In this document: piece after piece, positions 1-14,300 of the stretch
Layout of the letters: each line of letters opens with the position of its first letter
How positions within the stretch are numbered: position 1 is the first letter of the stretch
Assembly: GCA_014529385.2 (NCBI GenBank)
Contig: CM043958.1
Location: 120,167,518-120,231,517, forward strand
Direction of reading: 5' to 3'
DNA length: 64,000 nt
Origin: Adiantum capillus-veneris
Taxonomy: Eukaryota; Streptophyta; Polypodiopsida; Polypodiales; Pteridaceae
Notes under the pieces: model-generated
Database searches by the model: none
Seen by the model: the letters and a program-made list of their open reading frames with translations, nothing else
What the model was told of the DNA's origin: nothing
Position numbers and translations under genes: made by a program

Positions 1-40
1 AAGTTCTCAAGCTTTCACTGCTTAGTTTCAGGGTACGTAC

Positions 41-149
41 CTCGCGGACAATATGAAGAGACATATCAGTGCTCAAATTGAGATGTGCATCTTTCAAATG
101 AGCCAAAATCCAACCAGGCAGTTTTGACCTCTTGTCATGTCTGTTATAT
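41..149 (-). CDS. XPD: XPD exon 10 (residues 683-719)
   Basis: This 109-nt exon encodes [19 protein letters not shown] and the following [17 protein letters not shown]. The acceptor is CTGCAG at 150 and the donor is GTACGT at 40. It ends in phase 0, so the remaining C-terminus (expected to begin FLRKMAQP, about 39 residues) must be in at least one more exon before position 1. Confidence 0.94.
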
Positions 150-2267
150 CTGCAGATCAACATGAGTGTTTTCAAAGATGAATGCTTGACTATTGATCAT
201 AGTTTGTTCTTTAAAATTGTAATTCTCTGCAAAGTCAACAACTGAAAAAACATCATCATCTGGAAACCTTTGTATGCAATTAGAAAGTCCAGTAGCCAGA
301 AGAATTCCCCTGGCAGTTGGGTACGCCTTTAACCCTTCACATAGCTACTTATACGTGCCCTTTACAGAAACATACATATGGCACTTATGACTGCTTGTAT
401 GGGGGCCCTCTTATGGTCCCAAGAATAACAAAATCAAATTGAACGAGGCTAATGAATTTATTCTCACGTAAGCAAAGCTTTCGGAGCAGTACCAGAAGGT
501 TTAATTTTGATCCAAGGTGGATACGTACAAAAAGTACAGTGCGAAGAAGCCATTAATGCAGTATGGGTAATCACCACCAGTATAAAAAAATTGCAAGGTA
601 AAGTTGTACGTGTCTACTTATGCATGCTTGCATACATGTAAATGCATGTATACATACATACATGCATGTATACATCATATGTACACAACCCTAGATACAT
701 CCATGCATACACACATGTATGTGTATCTGTGTGTGCATATAAATAACAACCAATAGGTAAATGTACTGAATACCAGTACGGTATTTATTGTATGGTATGG
801 GAATACTGATACATTCGCATTTGGAATGCAACCACATTCTGATCAGCAATCCACAATAACCTATGCATGTTGTCACCCAACAAACTATCTTTGCTCACAC
901 TGACGAACATGCATGATTTCAGAGTCCGTCATTTTGGTGAGTCGGATATTTTCATCAGTCTGTAATGATTATAGGGGGAAACATGCAATCCCGTGACTGA
1001 CCTCTTATCAGCAAAAATCATCATCCCATAATCGGACTTTGATCGAATGACTCGACCCACACATTGCGCAGCCTGCCTCTGCATTTGCTTTCACACTTTT
1101 AGAAATACAAAGACACTCACACACAAAAAGCAAGAGAATAAAATGCTGCAATGAAGCAAACAAAAGCATACCACCGCATCAAAGGTCAAAAAATCGCCTT
1201 CCTTGATTTGAAAGGTGTCTCTTAGATATTCAAGTCGAGCGATAAGAATCCTGGAAGATCAAATAAGTTGTAGCTTGAACAATATTAAAGCCTCTTTTGG
1301 TGCCAAGTTTGACATAGAGAAGCTCAAAATGCAAGACTCAACAATCTCACAGACTTCTAGATTAAAATGAATTGTGATATGCAAACGGCAGGTGAGTCTA
1401 CCCATACCCAGTAAAAGAACCCCAGAAAGAGGTTATCGGGGCTCTCTATAGTACACATAAAACAGTCAGAATTCTGCCAATAACAGATACATGGCAGTTG
1501 GTATCCCCGTGGTTCGAAGTATCAGACTCATAGGTTACTGGTAGTGCTATATAAAAAACAGCCCTTTAAGACGCATTAATAGCATCGGCAATTATCTACA
1601 CTTCACTTGAGCAATTCGTAGAAATCCTCCATCTATTATAACCTTATCAACAATCTACTAAGCGGAATCACTGGTATTTACAAGCAGTTCTATCAATGCA
1701 AACCTTTTCATTAACATGTAAACAGAATTGAGTTTTTTTCCAAATTTTCATTTGAGGAAGGCAAACGCTGAGTAGCTTTTCTTCTTCAGAAATTATAACA
1801 AAAAATATTTGGTGACGAGCACGGAAAATACCTGCTCAAGGTGTACTGAAAGGGCACACCATACATGATGACTAGACGTCCATAGTGACGATCAAAATCA
1901 ATTCCTTCTGCCACTTTACCCCTGAAGATCATTAAGCAAGCTCAGCAAGCACAATCTGCAATGATCTGCATCAATATGAAAGTTACACCAGGGCCTAGTC
2001 GATAATAATGACCTGGCTACAGAAAAAAACACCGCTCCCCGTCCACAGTCACATGCTCTTCGATAATTGTCCAACGCCAAAGTGGTTTCAACCACATCTT
2101 GTGTCTCTATGAAGACAAGCTTGTGCTGCATGATCTCCTGTGAATAGAAACCCATTACGGATAAGATGTAAGTGTAGACTGCAAAACCTAACATGATCAC
2201 CTAGAGGCCCTGAGAAATGATAGTTAGTGAACTCCAAAGATAGTAAGCCCAAAACAGCTTCCCAAAA

Positions 2268-2326
<59 letters not shown>

Positions 2327-5300
2327 ATGCTAGGGGGATAAACACAAATCGCCGCGCCACAATAGGCTGTTTCCCTCCCCTCTCCTCGACGTGTCACATG
2401 CACATCTAACCCTATGTGCATGTGGACAAGCTAACTCCTACTTCGAGGGTTTAGGACAGTCTCAAAAGTGTTTTGGCACCCTTGTGAGCCTGTCCACAGG
2501 ATGTGCATGTCCAGGCACTTAAATTAGCTACATACCCTCTGATTGCACATGAGCACAGCCATTGTCTGCTAGGTGTAGGCACTCAGGAATTTTCCCATTC
2601 AATAGCATTAGTACCTGACCTAGTAGTTTAGCATTGGAAGCACCTCTTATTAGTAGGTCAGTGACTTATTAATATTTGACAAACTACCAATATATTAGCA
2701 GCTCGTGCGGTTCTCTAAGAAATCTGTTGGAAGCATTAATTACCTACATAAATGACCCTAGGGGTCACCTCTCAGAATAGTAGTACCATCAGTACCCTAA
2801 AGGCAGCCAGCCCATTAGCACCCCAGTTCACCTAGCGTTTTCTCCTCAGCAACCGGCCATGGCATTTTTCCCTCAAGCAACCAGCCCTAGAGTTTCAGCA
2901 TAGAGCAGCAGACGAGCACCACAGCCCCAGATCAGCCCTAGCGTTAGCAATTCCCAGCCCACAGACAGCAATTTCTAGCCAGCGTTTTCAGTTTCAGCCC
3001 AATTTTGCAGGTCAGCCAGCATTTTCAAATTTTAGCCCTTTTCCATCATCGTTATCAGCACCCTCAACAACGGCAATAGCAGATCAGCCCATAGCCTCAT
3101 CAGTTTGCAGATTCCGTACCAGATCCATTAGCGTTTTGCATTTTCAGCCCTTAGCCTCACAAATCCAAGCATGCACCGCAGGATCCGCATCTAAGACCAT
3201 TGTATCAGCATTTGTGCAATCGAAAGCAAATACCTCTCTAGCGATAGAGAGGGGGGCCCATGGAGGGGGGTTTGGAACCCGTCACAAACTGATGACGTGG
3301 CATTGCCAACTGGACAAACCCCAATGAAAATGAAAGATTTCAATATTATAATTTTTAAGTTGTTCCAACTTAGAGGGTCCCGTCTGATGGGGCCCATGTG
3401 ACACTAGAAATAAAAGAGCATCGATCTGCTGAGCATTGTACGGATTTCCGAAATTTGGAGCAAGATGCTGACGTGGAACAGCGTACGGACCCTCCGCGTT
3501 TTGCGGGCCTCATTCTAATTTCTCCCTCAATTGGCTTGGGAGCAGTTACAAGAGGAGGACCCTCGGACATTGTACTTTGCCAAGCAATAATATAAAAAGA
3601 AATACCGAAAGGGGCGCCAGACTTGGGGGCCAGTCTCTCTGGGCACGGAACTTCGCCGTGCCGTGTCGTCTCTCTCTCAGTTTTGTTCAAGTCTGTTATG
3701 TTGTTCTCAATTTCTCTCACGTGTGTTGCATTAGATTCTCGGCTTGGGGTGTCGAAGTCTATTACAGAACCCAATCCGGTGTTAGTCTTCTTTCTCTCTC
3801 TATCACTCACAGTATCCCTCTCTTCTCTCTCTAGTCTATTGCACATCTCTCTATGAAAAAGGGGGACCTTGTGTACGTACTGAGCACTCATCCTCAGTTA
3901 TCACCTTAAATCACTTCCGTTACACATTACATTGGTATCACAGCTCTTTGGCAATGTTCGGTATCATCGCTCAAGAAAAGAACCTACAGAACAGTAGAAA
4001 TTTTTTTGCTTGTTTGAGATTGCATATAACCCAAGACCACTTGGGCGTGTCAATCTCTCTATCTGTGCTTTTGACGAGTAGCAGGAACCCTCGAAAAGAA
4101 GGGCTTGTCCAACCTCCCTCGTCCCTCTTTTCCACTCATCAAGAGAAGACCTTGCACATTGCGGCATGCCCATCAACGTGAGGTAGGAAAAAGAAACCTT
4201 GGTGTGAGCACAAGGCCGCCAAGGGATGCACCCGCATGAAGGAGTTAGGCTTGGGTAAGAGAAAAGCTTTCTTAAGCCAAATTGCAAGCAGTACCAAGGA
4301 TCCAGTTCCCCAAGTACCCCAACTACTCAATGCATGGCCATCACACAAAGCGGAATGGATAGGTGATAAGACAAATATTGGAGAAGAAGTCCCTATACTA
4401 GGAGGGTCGTTCTTGGTTGCTCCTCCATCCCCATCTTTACCACGGATTGCACCAAGCTCCATGGAGGCTTTGATGAAGTCCAGATGCTATAGCAGGAGGC
4501 TCAACGGGGGCTGCAGACGAAGGGAAAGGGTGGAGTTGATGCTACAGCAGGAAGCTAAGAGGGCCGCAATCGAAAGAGAAATAATGGCTTTAGAGAGCGA
4601 ACGCAAAGCTCAACGAATTGTTGTTAAAGAAAGGAAAGACCTACGGGTGCAAGAGTTGGTCTTTCAAGTTCTCTCTTTGAAGGGCGATCCTCCCAAAGAG
4701 GCTGGCGAGTCATCACATAGACCAAGTAGAGACGACGACTCCAACAATCGAGTCACTAAAAAGTTGATCTTTAGTACGGATGCACCTGTGATTTAATCTT
4801 GGTTGCATCAATTTAACGTTTACTTTGCTACTAATAAGAAAAGAAGTGACATTAAAATTCTGAAAGCCGTCATGTATTTGTCGAGAGATGCCATTAATTG
4901 GTATCAAGCCTGGCAAGAGGCACAAATGGCCGCACACCTTGACCGCGGATGGCGAGCCATCGTCTTACAGTTGGGTCGACTTCCAAGCCAAGCTGTCACA
5001 AACTGGTGCCGTGGCAACAGGCCCCCGAACAAACACAATGCTAACGTGGCAGCAGGCTCCGTAAAACGCGCCGACAGGCTGACAAGGCAAAACGTACGGA
5101 CCTCTGGAAAATGCGCCGCAAATCGCGCTGCTGATGTGGCAGCCTCTACGAAAATCCGGAAATTGCACTAGCTGATTTACGACAGCTTTTGGGATTGGAT
5201 GCTTTAATGTTTGAAAGCTTTTGGGAAAATTGCTTCTGAGGTTATAAGATTTTGAGTTTAAGTGCTTTTGGGGCTCTGCTTTTGGGCCTCCCTTGTACCT

Positions 5301-8300
5301 TTAAATAAGTGGGCAAGGCTCCACTTCTTAGAGCATCTAGACGCAGAGTCTGAGAGTGAGCACCTACCCATCCTCTTGCACTTTGAACACAGATTAATAC
5401 AAAAAGAAATACCGAAAGGGCGCCAGTCTTTGGGGCCAATATCTCTAGGCACAAAACTGCGCCGGGCCGTGTCAACTAAATTGTGAAGTGTGACTGTTTC
5501 GAAGTGAATCTCTGCTGTGTCGCGGTAGAATCTTGACTTGGGGTGTCCAAGTTTGTTACAGTGGTATCAAAGCACACAAAGATTCTTCTTCTACGGAGGA
5601 TCCGATCCTTTTTGCAGCGCACACAGCTTTTGTGAAAGAATCTATGTCCCGACCCAGACTTATTAGCCACTCCCACCCTTCATACATCGCACATCCGGCG
5701 CACTCCCGTCTTCATCACTCAGTCTTACAGGGCATAAAGCCATAAAGAACCCTAGATTACACATGGGTTCTAGTGAAGAATCTGACAGAGATGACACCTC
5801 TTAGTGGGAAGGCAAAGAAAAGTTGAAAATCCGGTGCAGGAACTAAAGAAAAGAATGAAGATTTTGGGCAAAAAAATTATTCGGACAAGTTTGCCCGAAA
5901 GGAGTACAAATGTCAACTGCAAATTGGCATATGTGTGAACAGATTGATTAAGTACTCCAAGGACAGGAGATTGGCGAAACACCTGAAGAATTACCCGATT
6001 GATAAAATTTACTCGAGATGGCGTGTGGCCATCGCTTCTCCTCTCAGGTAGAGAGGAAAGCCGAAAAGGCAGACGAGTGCAGAAAAGCGGAACTTGTACT
6101 CGCAGAAAGACATTAACAAGCACTCTTGAAAAGAAGCACTTCTACAGAGCCAACCAATATGACTTCCTCCAAGACAAGAGCAAGAAAACAAAAGAATTTA
6201 AAGAAGGTGGACAGTCGATTAAATTTGAATCTTTTTTGAGGTTCCGAGATGATAAATATCATGGTCCACTCTTCTGAGGAAGAAAGCTCCAGTTACATGG
6301 TTGAAATTCAAAAGGTTCTTTATTTTCTTCTTGGCTGACTCGGGAGTACGAACGAGATATACGAACCCCTTGGAATCATCTTCGGATAACCAAGGGAGAT
6401 TCTTTGGACGCTTATTGCTAGAGATTTTGGAACTCTTTTCTACCGACCTCTTCATTTATAAAGGTCTCTTTTAAGGAACAGATTGAGCGGTTTTGCTACG
6501 GACTCCCTACAGAGATCCGAGACTACTGCCAGGAACAAAAGTCGAATTCTATTTAAGAATTGATGGGTCATGCGAAACGGGGTTTTGCGATACATTCGGG
6601 CAATTTGACTTACCCCACTGATGAGATCTTGGTTGAGACAGACCTCTCACAATGAAAGTAGAAAGAGAAAGAGTTCCTAGGACAAAGAAAAGAAAGATAC
6701 ACGTCCCCGACTGACTCTTAGAGACGGGGCTATCCATCTCAAAGAGGGGAAGTGTTTTGGTTGCAAGGAATTTGGACACATCTCCACAGAGTGCCCCAAA
6801 AAGGCACAGCAAGAACAGAATGAAGACAGGCCAGAGAGTTCGAGAGCAGCTGAGGAACATGGCAGAAAAGGCAAGATGAAAGAAGGATTGGTTCTAGATT
6901 GCATGGGTACTGGTCCAAGCACAATTGATGAAAGTACGGAACTTTGCCGAGCTTAGGGCAAAGTGAAAGATCAAGAAACCCTGATTTTCTTTGATGGAGA
7001 AGCCAAGGCCAACTTCATTTCACCTGAATTGGCGGCACGGCTCGAGATTACACCCGATCGGATGGGACCACAAGCAGAGGCAATTCTAGCGGCTAGTGGT
7101 CCGACTACAGTGATCCTCTTGTTTCAACAGGATCGATTTGAAAAGCGGATATCATCAGATCCCAATTGTGTCTACAAGACAACTTTTCGGACGACCTTCG
7201 TTTATATGAATTTTTGGTGATGCCTTTTGGCCTTACCAATGCTCCAGCGACTTTTAACCGAATGATGGACGGGATTTTCAGAGAGTACACATCTTTTGTT
7301 GGCACTTTCTTTGGTGACATTATAGTCTTCTTCAAGGATGAGGCAGAACATAGACGACATATGCTACACGTCTTTCAGGCATTGCGAGATCACAAGTCGG
7401 TGATCAATGCCAAGAAGAGTAAATTTTTCTTACCAAAGATACACTCTTTGGGACACATCGTCTCAACAGCAGGAGTACAAATGGACCGGCCAAGATTGAG
7501 ACTATACGTGATTGGCCCGATTTGAAGAATATCCATGAAGTTCGAAGCTTCTAGGGCTTATGTTCTTACTACCTGCGGTTCATTAGAAAGTTTGCAGAGG
7601 TTGCTTCCCCTTTGCATATCTTGACACAGAAAGGAGTCCCTTTCTCGTGGGGACCCACAAAGGTGACTGCCTTTCAGACTTTGAAAGAGAAATTGACTAC
7701 GAGACCAGTTTTGACTTTGCCGGATTTGCAAAAGTCATTCGAAGTATATTGTGATGCTTGTGGTCGTAGTTTGGGTGCGGTCTTAATGCAAGAAGGCCAT
7801 GTCATTGCCTATGAGAGCCGATTGTTTTCAAGGCCGGAATTGACAGCACAGATTTATGAGAAAGAGCTTTTGGCGGTTATCCATGCTCTTACTCAGTGGC
7901 GACATTACCTACTCGGAGCCGATTTTACGGTCTTCACTAATCATCAGAGTTTACGCTACTTCTTGTCACAGAACCAACTATCGGAAAAGCAGATGCAGTG
8001 GTCTAACATCTTGTCACAGTTTCACTTCCAGATTGTCCATGTGTAGGGACAGAAGAACTGGGTGGCATATGCTTTGTCCCGGAAGCTGTTGGTCTTGGCT
8101 ATTTCCACGATTCATCATAGAAGCTTCGAGACGTGGTCGATCAGTACGCAACAGATCTAGATTTTTCTGATGTATTCGGTCAAATACAGAATGGGGAGGT
8201 AGCAGCGGGATATTCCATTCGGGATGGCTACTTGATGAAGAAAACAATGTTGTGCGTTACACATCCGTTGAGGGAAAAGGTTCTAACCGAATGCCACTGT

Positions 8301-11300
8301 CCACCATTTATGGGTCACTGCGGCATTGATACCACCTTGAAAGGTGTGGAGCGATACTTCTTTTGGCCGAGACTCAAGAAGGACGTGGACGATTTTTTAC
8401 GCAGTTGCTTGGTATGCCAGAAGGTCAAGTTTGACAGGCATAAAGCACAAGGATTGTTACAGCCTTTACCCATTCCCACCCACCTGGGAAAGAATTGCTA
8501 TGGATTTCATTTTTGATCTCCCGAAGACACAGAGTCGGCACGATGGTATCTGGACTGTTATTGACAGATTTAGCAAGCAAGCTCATTTCATTCCAGTGAA
8601 GAAAACAGTCAAGCCGGATCATTTAGCGAGATTGTTCATTGCCCAGATATTCAGATTACATGGCATGCCTCAGACAATAGTCTCTGACAGAGATCCCCAA
8701 TTCACGAGTTTGTTTTGGAAGGCTATTTGGGAGAACATTCGCACACGGTTGTAGTTCTCGTCATCTTTCCATCCGCAGAGAGATGGGCAATCTGAGATTG
8801 CAAATTCAGTCGTATTGGATTTATTGAAGTCTTACATTTCTGACCAGAAGACTCAATGGGAAAAGTTTTTGCCCTTGGTGGAATTTGCCTACAATAACAC
8901 AATCCACTCTTCGACGGGGAAGGCGCCATTTGAGATTATTGAAGGTGCTACGAAGGTTCCACCCTTCCTAAGCACGAAAGATAAGATTTTTGAAGCCGAC
9001 TAGTACACAAGGGACTTGGACACTGCTTTTGCCAAGGTCCGTAAGGCTTTAGAGAAATCTCAGGAAAGACACAAGAAGGCAGCAGATCGACACCGTCGTG
9101 ATTTGAAATTAAAGGAAGACAATTGGGTGCTCTTACGATTTGAGAAGGCACGCCTGAGAAAGAAAAAGGGAAAGGAGCGGCTTTTTCCAAAGCTTAGTAT
9201 GAGATACTATGGACCTTTCCAAATAAAAGAAAAGATAAATGATGTCTCGTTTAGATTGAAGCTGCCCGATACTTGAAGAAATCACAATGCTTTTCATGTG
9301 AGTCTCTTGAAGCCTTTTAAAGGCGATGTGCCCGATGATGGGGAGCCACATGAGCAACCCGAAGTGGAGGAAAGCGAGGAGATACTCGTTCCAGAACAGA
9401 TACTGGCACATAAAGATAGAAAGATTAAGGGTAACATGATTAGGCGGTTCTTGGTTAAACTATCCTGCTTTGGATGCGAAGTGGATGGAGGAGGAGGACC
9501 TAGCAGATACTCCTCAGATTGTGGAACTTTACCTTGAAGCATTCGGTTTAGCATAGTCTACTCCGATAGAACCTCGATTTCAGCTTGGGCAAACCTAGTG
9601 CAGCATGTTTGCATAAGAGGGGAGTCACTCCGCTCCTTTGTCAACAGATTGCCCCGATTTTTGATATAGAGTCACTGATGTCCCTTTGGGTTTCAGGGAT
9701 ACTGCTGGGCTGACAGTATTATGCTGTATGACTTTATGAACTGGAATTCCCAAAAATGAAAATGATACTGATTGATTTGTTTGAGTGTAGGAACTGAAAG
9801 ACGAAATGACTGCAGCATTTCGGTCTCACAAATCTCTATAGACATGATTGCAATATGGATTAGTTAATCGAGCATCTGTGTGGTCCTGATTGGATCTAGA
9901 TGCGATTACTAAATACGTTGCCGATTAATCATGGTCTGAGGTTTGGAATGAATTTGAATGTGATTTGTCATGTGATGTCCTGTGATGTCAAGTGATATCT
10001 TGTGATGTCCGGAGATGTGACTGTCGATGGTACATGTGCTAGATGTGTTGTGCCTAGTGCGTCGGTACTAACAGTCAGTGTCTACTAAGACAGTTTATGG
10101 CCTCTGTCTGTTTTGCAGACATAATCAAGGACGATTACAATTCTTTCAAGAGGGGGGTATGTCACAAACTGGTGACGTGGTAGCAGGTCCCCGAACAAAC
10201 ACAATGCTGACGTGACAGCAAGCTCTGTAAAACGCGCCGACAAGCTGACGTGGCAAAAAGTACGGACCTCCAAAAATGCCCCGCAAATCGCGTTGCTGAC
10301 GTGGCAGTCCGTACGGAAATCCGGAAATTACACTGGCTGATTTGCGTCAGCTTTTGGGATTGGATGCTTTAATTTTTGAAAGCTTTTGGGAAATTTGCTT
10401 TTGAGGTTATAAGCTTTTGAGTTTAAGTGCTTTTGGGGCTCTGCTTTTGGGCATCCCTTGTACCTTTAAATAAGTGGGCAGGGCTGCACTTCTCAGAGCA
10501 TCTGGACGCGGAGTCTGAGAGTGAGCACCTACCCACTGTCTGGTACTTTGAACACAGATTAATACAAAAAGAAATACCGAAAGGGGCGCCAGTCTTTGGG
10601 GCCAGTATCTCTAGGCACGGAACTTCGTTGGGCTGTGTCGACTAAATTGTGAAGTGTGACTGTTTTGAAGTGAATCTCTATTGTGTCGCCGTAGAATCTT
10701 GACTTGGGGTGTCCAAGTTTGTTACACAAGCTCAAGGATCGCTTTATGCCACCGCAGTACCTTGATCGGTTGAAAGAGGGTTGGCGAGCTCTCGAGCAAG
10801 ATGGGACTCCCGTTATGTCTTTTTCTAACCGTATTTGATATGGTGTTCAATTACGTAAGTCAGAGGAGGATTGCAAGCAAGCTTTTCTCTTTGGTTTGAG
10901 CGAGTACATCAAATACGATGTGCAAGTTTTCAACCCTATTGACTACAATAATGCCCTCATAATCGCTCTTGCACAAGAAATGAAGCACAACAAAGGTAAG
11001 GCAAAGGAGAACAAGTCAAGTACCCCACAGAACCCTCAGAACCGACTGAATGGTAAGAACAATGATAAGAACCACGGCACCTCTTCTTCTCAATCTTCCA
11101 CTATACCTAGAGGACAGAATTATTCACCTAATAGTGACAGTAAAGGGAAGGCTAAAACTTAGAAAACCCCTAGGTTGACACTTGATGAAAAATCTGCTCA
11201 AGCAATAGTCTTGAAGTTTAACCGAGTATGGAAAATAAGGAAGATGTTTTTAAGTGTTACCCTAAAGGTCACATGCCCGACAAGAGATTGTCCTAAAGAA

Positions 11301-14300
11301 TCACTTAAGAAAGAACCCACGGAACCCACATCTTCTATTAGTGTCATAAATGAGCACACTAATGCGCCCAAGTTTCTAATGATCATCCAAACGAGTCTCT
11401 CATTGACTGTCATGGTCATGTGAATGGTCAGCCTGTTGTGATCTTGCTTGATTTTGGCAGTATGCATGATGTGATTAGTGGCTCTCTGAAGAGCACATGT
11501 TTAAAAGCTATTCCAATGGATCCCATTGCAGGTTCCTGATTTCCTCCTGGCATATTCAATCACGCATGAATGTCTTTATGTGCCAATTTGTGTTCGACAC
11601 GCATGTTTTCGTCGCAAGTTTGTTGTTTCTCCTCTCTCTAGATGTGATGTGACTTTCGGTATATTAAGTGGTTTCAAAAGCTTAATCCACAAGTTAGTTG
11701 GGAAGAAAGCACGTCCCCTCTCTCTCTTGAGGGTGCCTCTCCCATGATCATTCACGATGAGCAAAGCATTCCTTGTCATTAATGTCTCACTCTCATGTTT
11801 TGGATAAAACACACAGTCAAGTCGCATTTCTCAGTACCAAGATAAGCGGTTAGAAAAAAATCACTCAATGCATGATAGGAAACCACTCTCTGTCACAGCC
11901 CATATCCTCGTCCGTTTGCAGATTCCGTACCCAATCCATTAGCCTCTTGCATTTCAGCCCTTAGCAACGCAGATACAAGCATCTACCACAAGATCCCATC
12001 AACATCTCAAGATCTAGGACCATTGTATCAGCATTTGTGCAATCTAAAGCAAATACCTCTCTAGCAATAGAGAGGGGGACCCTTGGAGGGGGGGTTTGGA
12101 ACCCCATCCGGTGTTAAATCTTCTTTCTCTCTCTTATCACTCACGAAACCTTCACTCACAGTATCTCTCTTCTCTCTCTAGTCTATTGTACCTCTCTCAT
12201 GAACTAAAGGGAACCTTGTGTATGTGTCCCAAACTCATGACGTGGCTGCCTAGTGCACACTCGTATGCACCCGCCCTTCGCCACAAATGATGAGGTGGCA
12301 GATTTTATGAAATGCTGACGTAACTGGCTGCCCGGAAATTGCGGCGCAATATGCAGAAAACGCCACTTGGCAGGCTGTACGAACACCCGCGTTTTGCGGC
12401 AGGATTTGCAGCAGCTTTTGCGTGGGTGTTTGCTTTTTGCTGGCTACGCAAATTGAGAGAGAGAAAGAGAGAGAAGCTCTTTTGCTTTTATGTTTTTAAA
12501 GCTTTTGATTTTAAAGCTTTTGGGGCTCAGCTTTTAGCATCCCTTGTAAACCTTTATATTGGTGGTTTGGGCTGTCACTTCTCAGAGCATCTAGACGCAA
12601 AGTCTGAGAGTGAGTCCCGACCACTTGTGTACTTTGAGTTGCAGATTAATATAAAAAGAAATACCGAAAGGGGCGCCAGTCTTTCGGGCCAATATCTCTA
12701 GGCACGGAACTCCGCCGGGCCAGTGTCGAATCAATTGTGAACTGTGAATTGTTTTGAAGTGATTATTTGTGGTATCACGGTAGATTCTCGACTTGGAGTG
12801 TCCAAGTTTGTTACAGTGGTATCAGAGCACGGCCGGTTTCTCTTCTACGGGAAATCCAATCCTTTTTACGCGGCACTTATGGCTTCAGGCAAAGCTCAGT
12901 CGACTTCCTCTACATCCGGAGATGCGAGAAGAGATCACAACGAAGATTCACGCGACGAGTACGGCCCGCCTCGGCCTACTCAGGCAGAGCTCGAAGAGAT
13001 GGAGCGTCGACGATTGATTGGTGAAGCAACAAGGATGATGCTTAATTTTGCGAAGGACCCGAAATTTGCAAAATATATGAGCCAGACTTCTTTCGATGAG
13101 GTGCATGCACAGCGGCGGTAGACCACAGAGCCACCCCTCAAACCGGCCCTGAAGGAACCTCCTACTCCGAGGATATACACGGAGCAAGAATTAGAAGAGG
13201 TGGTTGATGCACGAATTGCTCAGCTTTTTGACGCGCAAAACAAAGCTAAAAAGCACGACAAAAAGCAAAAAAAAGGGGCTGACTTCCCGGGTTATTTGGG
13301 TCGTCAGTCTACATTTGAATCGGCAAGAAAGCAGAAGAAGCGTGTTCGATTTGAAGGAGTACCGAGTTCTTCTTCTTCCTCTTCTTCTGAGAGTTCTTCT
13401 AGCTCCTCTGATTCGAGCGAAGAAAACAGAAAAGGCAAAAAACGAAGCAACAAGCAAAGCTTCAGAAAGGGGAAGAAAAAGGCAAAGAAGCCTAAATCTC
13501 GCCCCATGGTTGACAGTTCTACAGAGACTTGTCTTCAGATAGTTCGAACTCTGACGACATCAGCTTTTATGCAAAGAAGAAAATTTTTTATAAAGCCAAC
13601 CAGTATGACTTTCTGGAAGACAAAAGCAAGAAAGTCCAAGAATTTAAGGAAGCTGGACAATCAATTAGATTTGACACGTTTTTTGGTTATACAGATGCTT
13701 CGAAGGCTTTGTCTTTTATACAGCAGTTTGACATAGCTTTCTCACGAGGGCGTTACTCATACCACTCTAAGATTCGGAGAGCTGCCTCTTACTTTAAGGG
13801 GAATGCTCGAACTTGGTGGTCCACGCTTCTATTAAACAAGACAGCACCAGTTAAATGGCTGAAATACAAGAGGCTTTTTATTTCTTCTTGGCTGACTCGA
13901 GAGTATGAACGCGACATATGAACTGCTTGGAACCATCTTCGGATGACCAAGAAGGATACAGTGGACGCTTATTGTGAGAGATTCTGAAGCTCTTTTCTAC
14001 CCGCCTCTTCATTTTTAAGAAGATCTTGTTCAAAGAACAAATTGAGCGGTTTACCTTGGGTCTTCCTACAGAGATCCGAGATCAGTGCTTAGAACAAAAG
14101 TCAACTTCCATCCAGGAGTTGATGAGTCATGCAAAACGGGGTTTTGCCATTCACTCAGGCAGTTTGATTTACCCCACAGATGAAATCATGACGCAAAGGG
14201 CCGAACAGACTTCGACAAATGAAACTAGAAAGAGGAAGAGCAACGCAGAAAAGAAAGAAAAGGATGCACGACCCAAACTTACTCCTCAAGAGAGGGCTCT

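Larger units (their letters stand above)
4994..10726 (+). mobile_element. Gy-2: decayed Ty3/gypsy chromovirus
   Basis: This element is 5733 bp, with 567-bp LTRs at 4994-5560 and 10160-10726 and a perfect target duplication CAAGC (4989-4993, 10727-10731). It is inserted in Gy-1 gag. The internal order is gag, zinc knuckle, protease, RT, RNase H, integrase, chromodomain, so it belongs to the chromovirus branch of Metaviridae. About 0.7 kb between protease and RT is missing relative to Gy-3. The two LTRs differ at about two dozen sites in their first 200 bp, so this is an old insertion. All reading frames are broken. Confidence 0.92.

Noticed and set aside
1916-2200. A 94-codon frame treated as a separate small gene
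   Set aside because: Its middle is XPD exon 6; the ends are intron sequence read through the splice sites.
2088-2421. Open frames of alternating Arg-Glu or Ser-Leu over the GA tract
   Set aside because: They are translations of the dinucleotide repeat. Similar frames at 25367, 32468, 34603 and 60124 were dropped for the same reason.
3370-3891. 173-codon minus-strand frame
   Set aside because: It lies wholly within LTR sequence (solo LTR plus Gy-1 LTR), has no recognisable domain and is an accidental frame.
10085-10273. Minus-strand frame across the Gy-2 3' LTR edge
   Set aside because: Antisense of LTR and polypurine tract, no domain.
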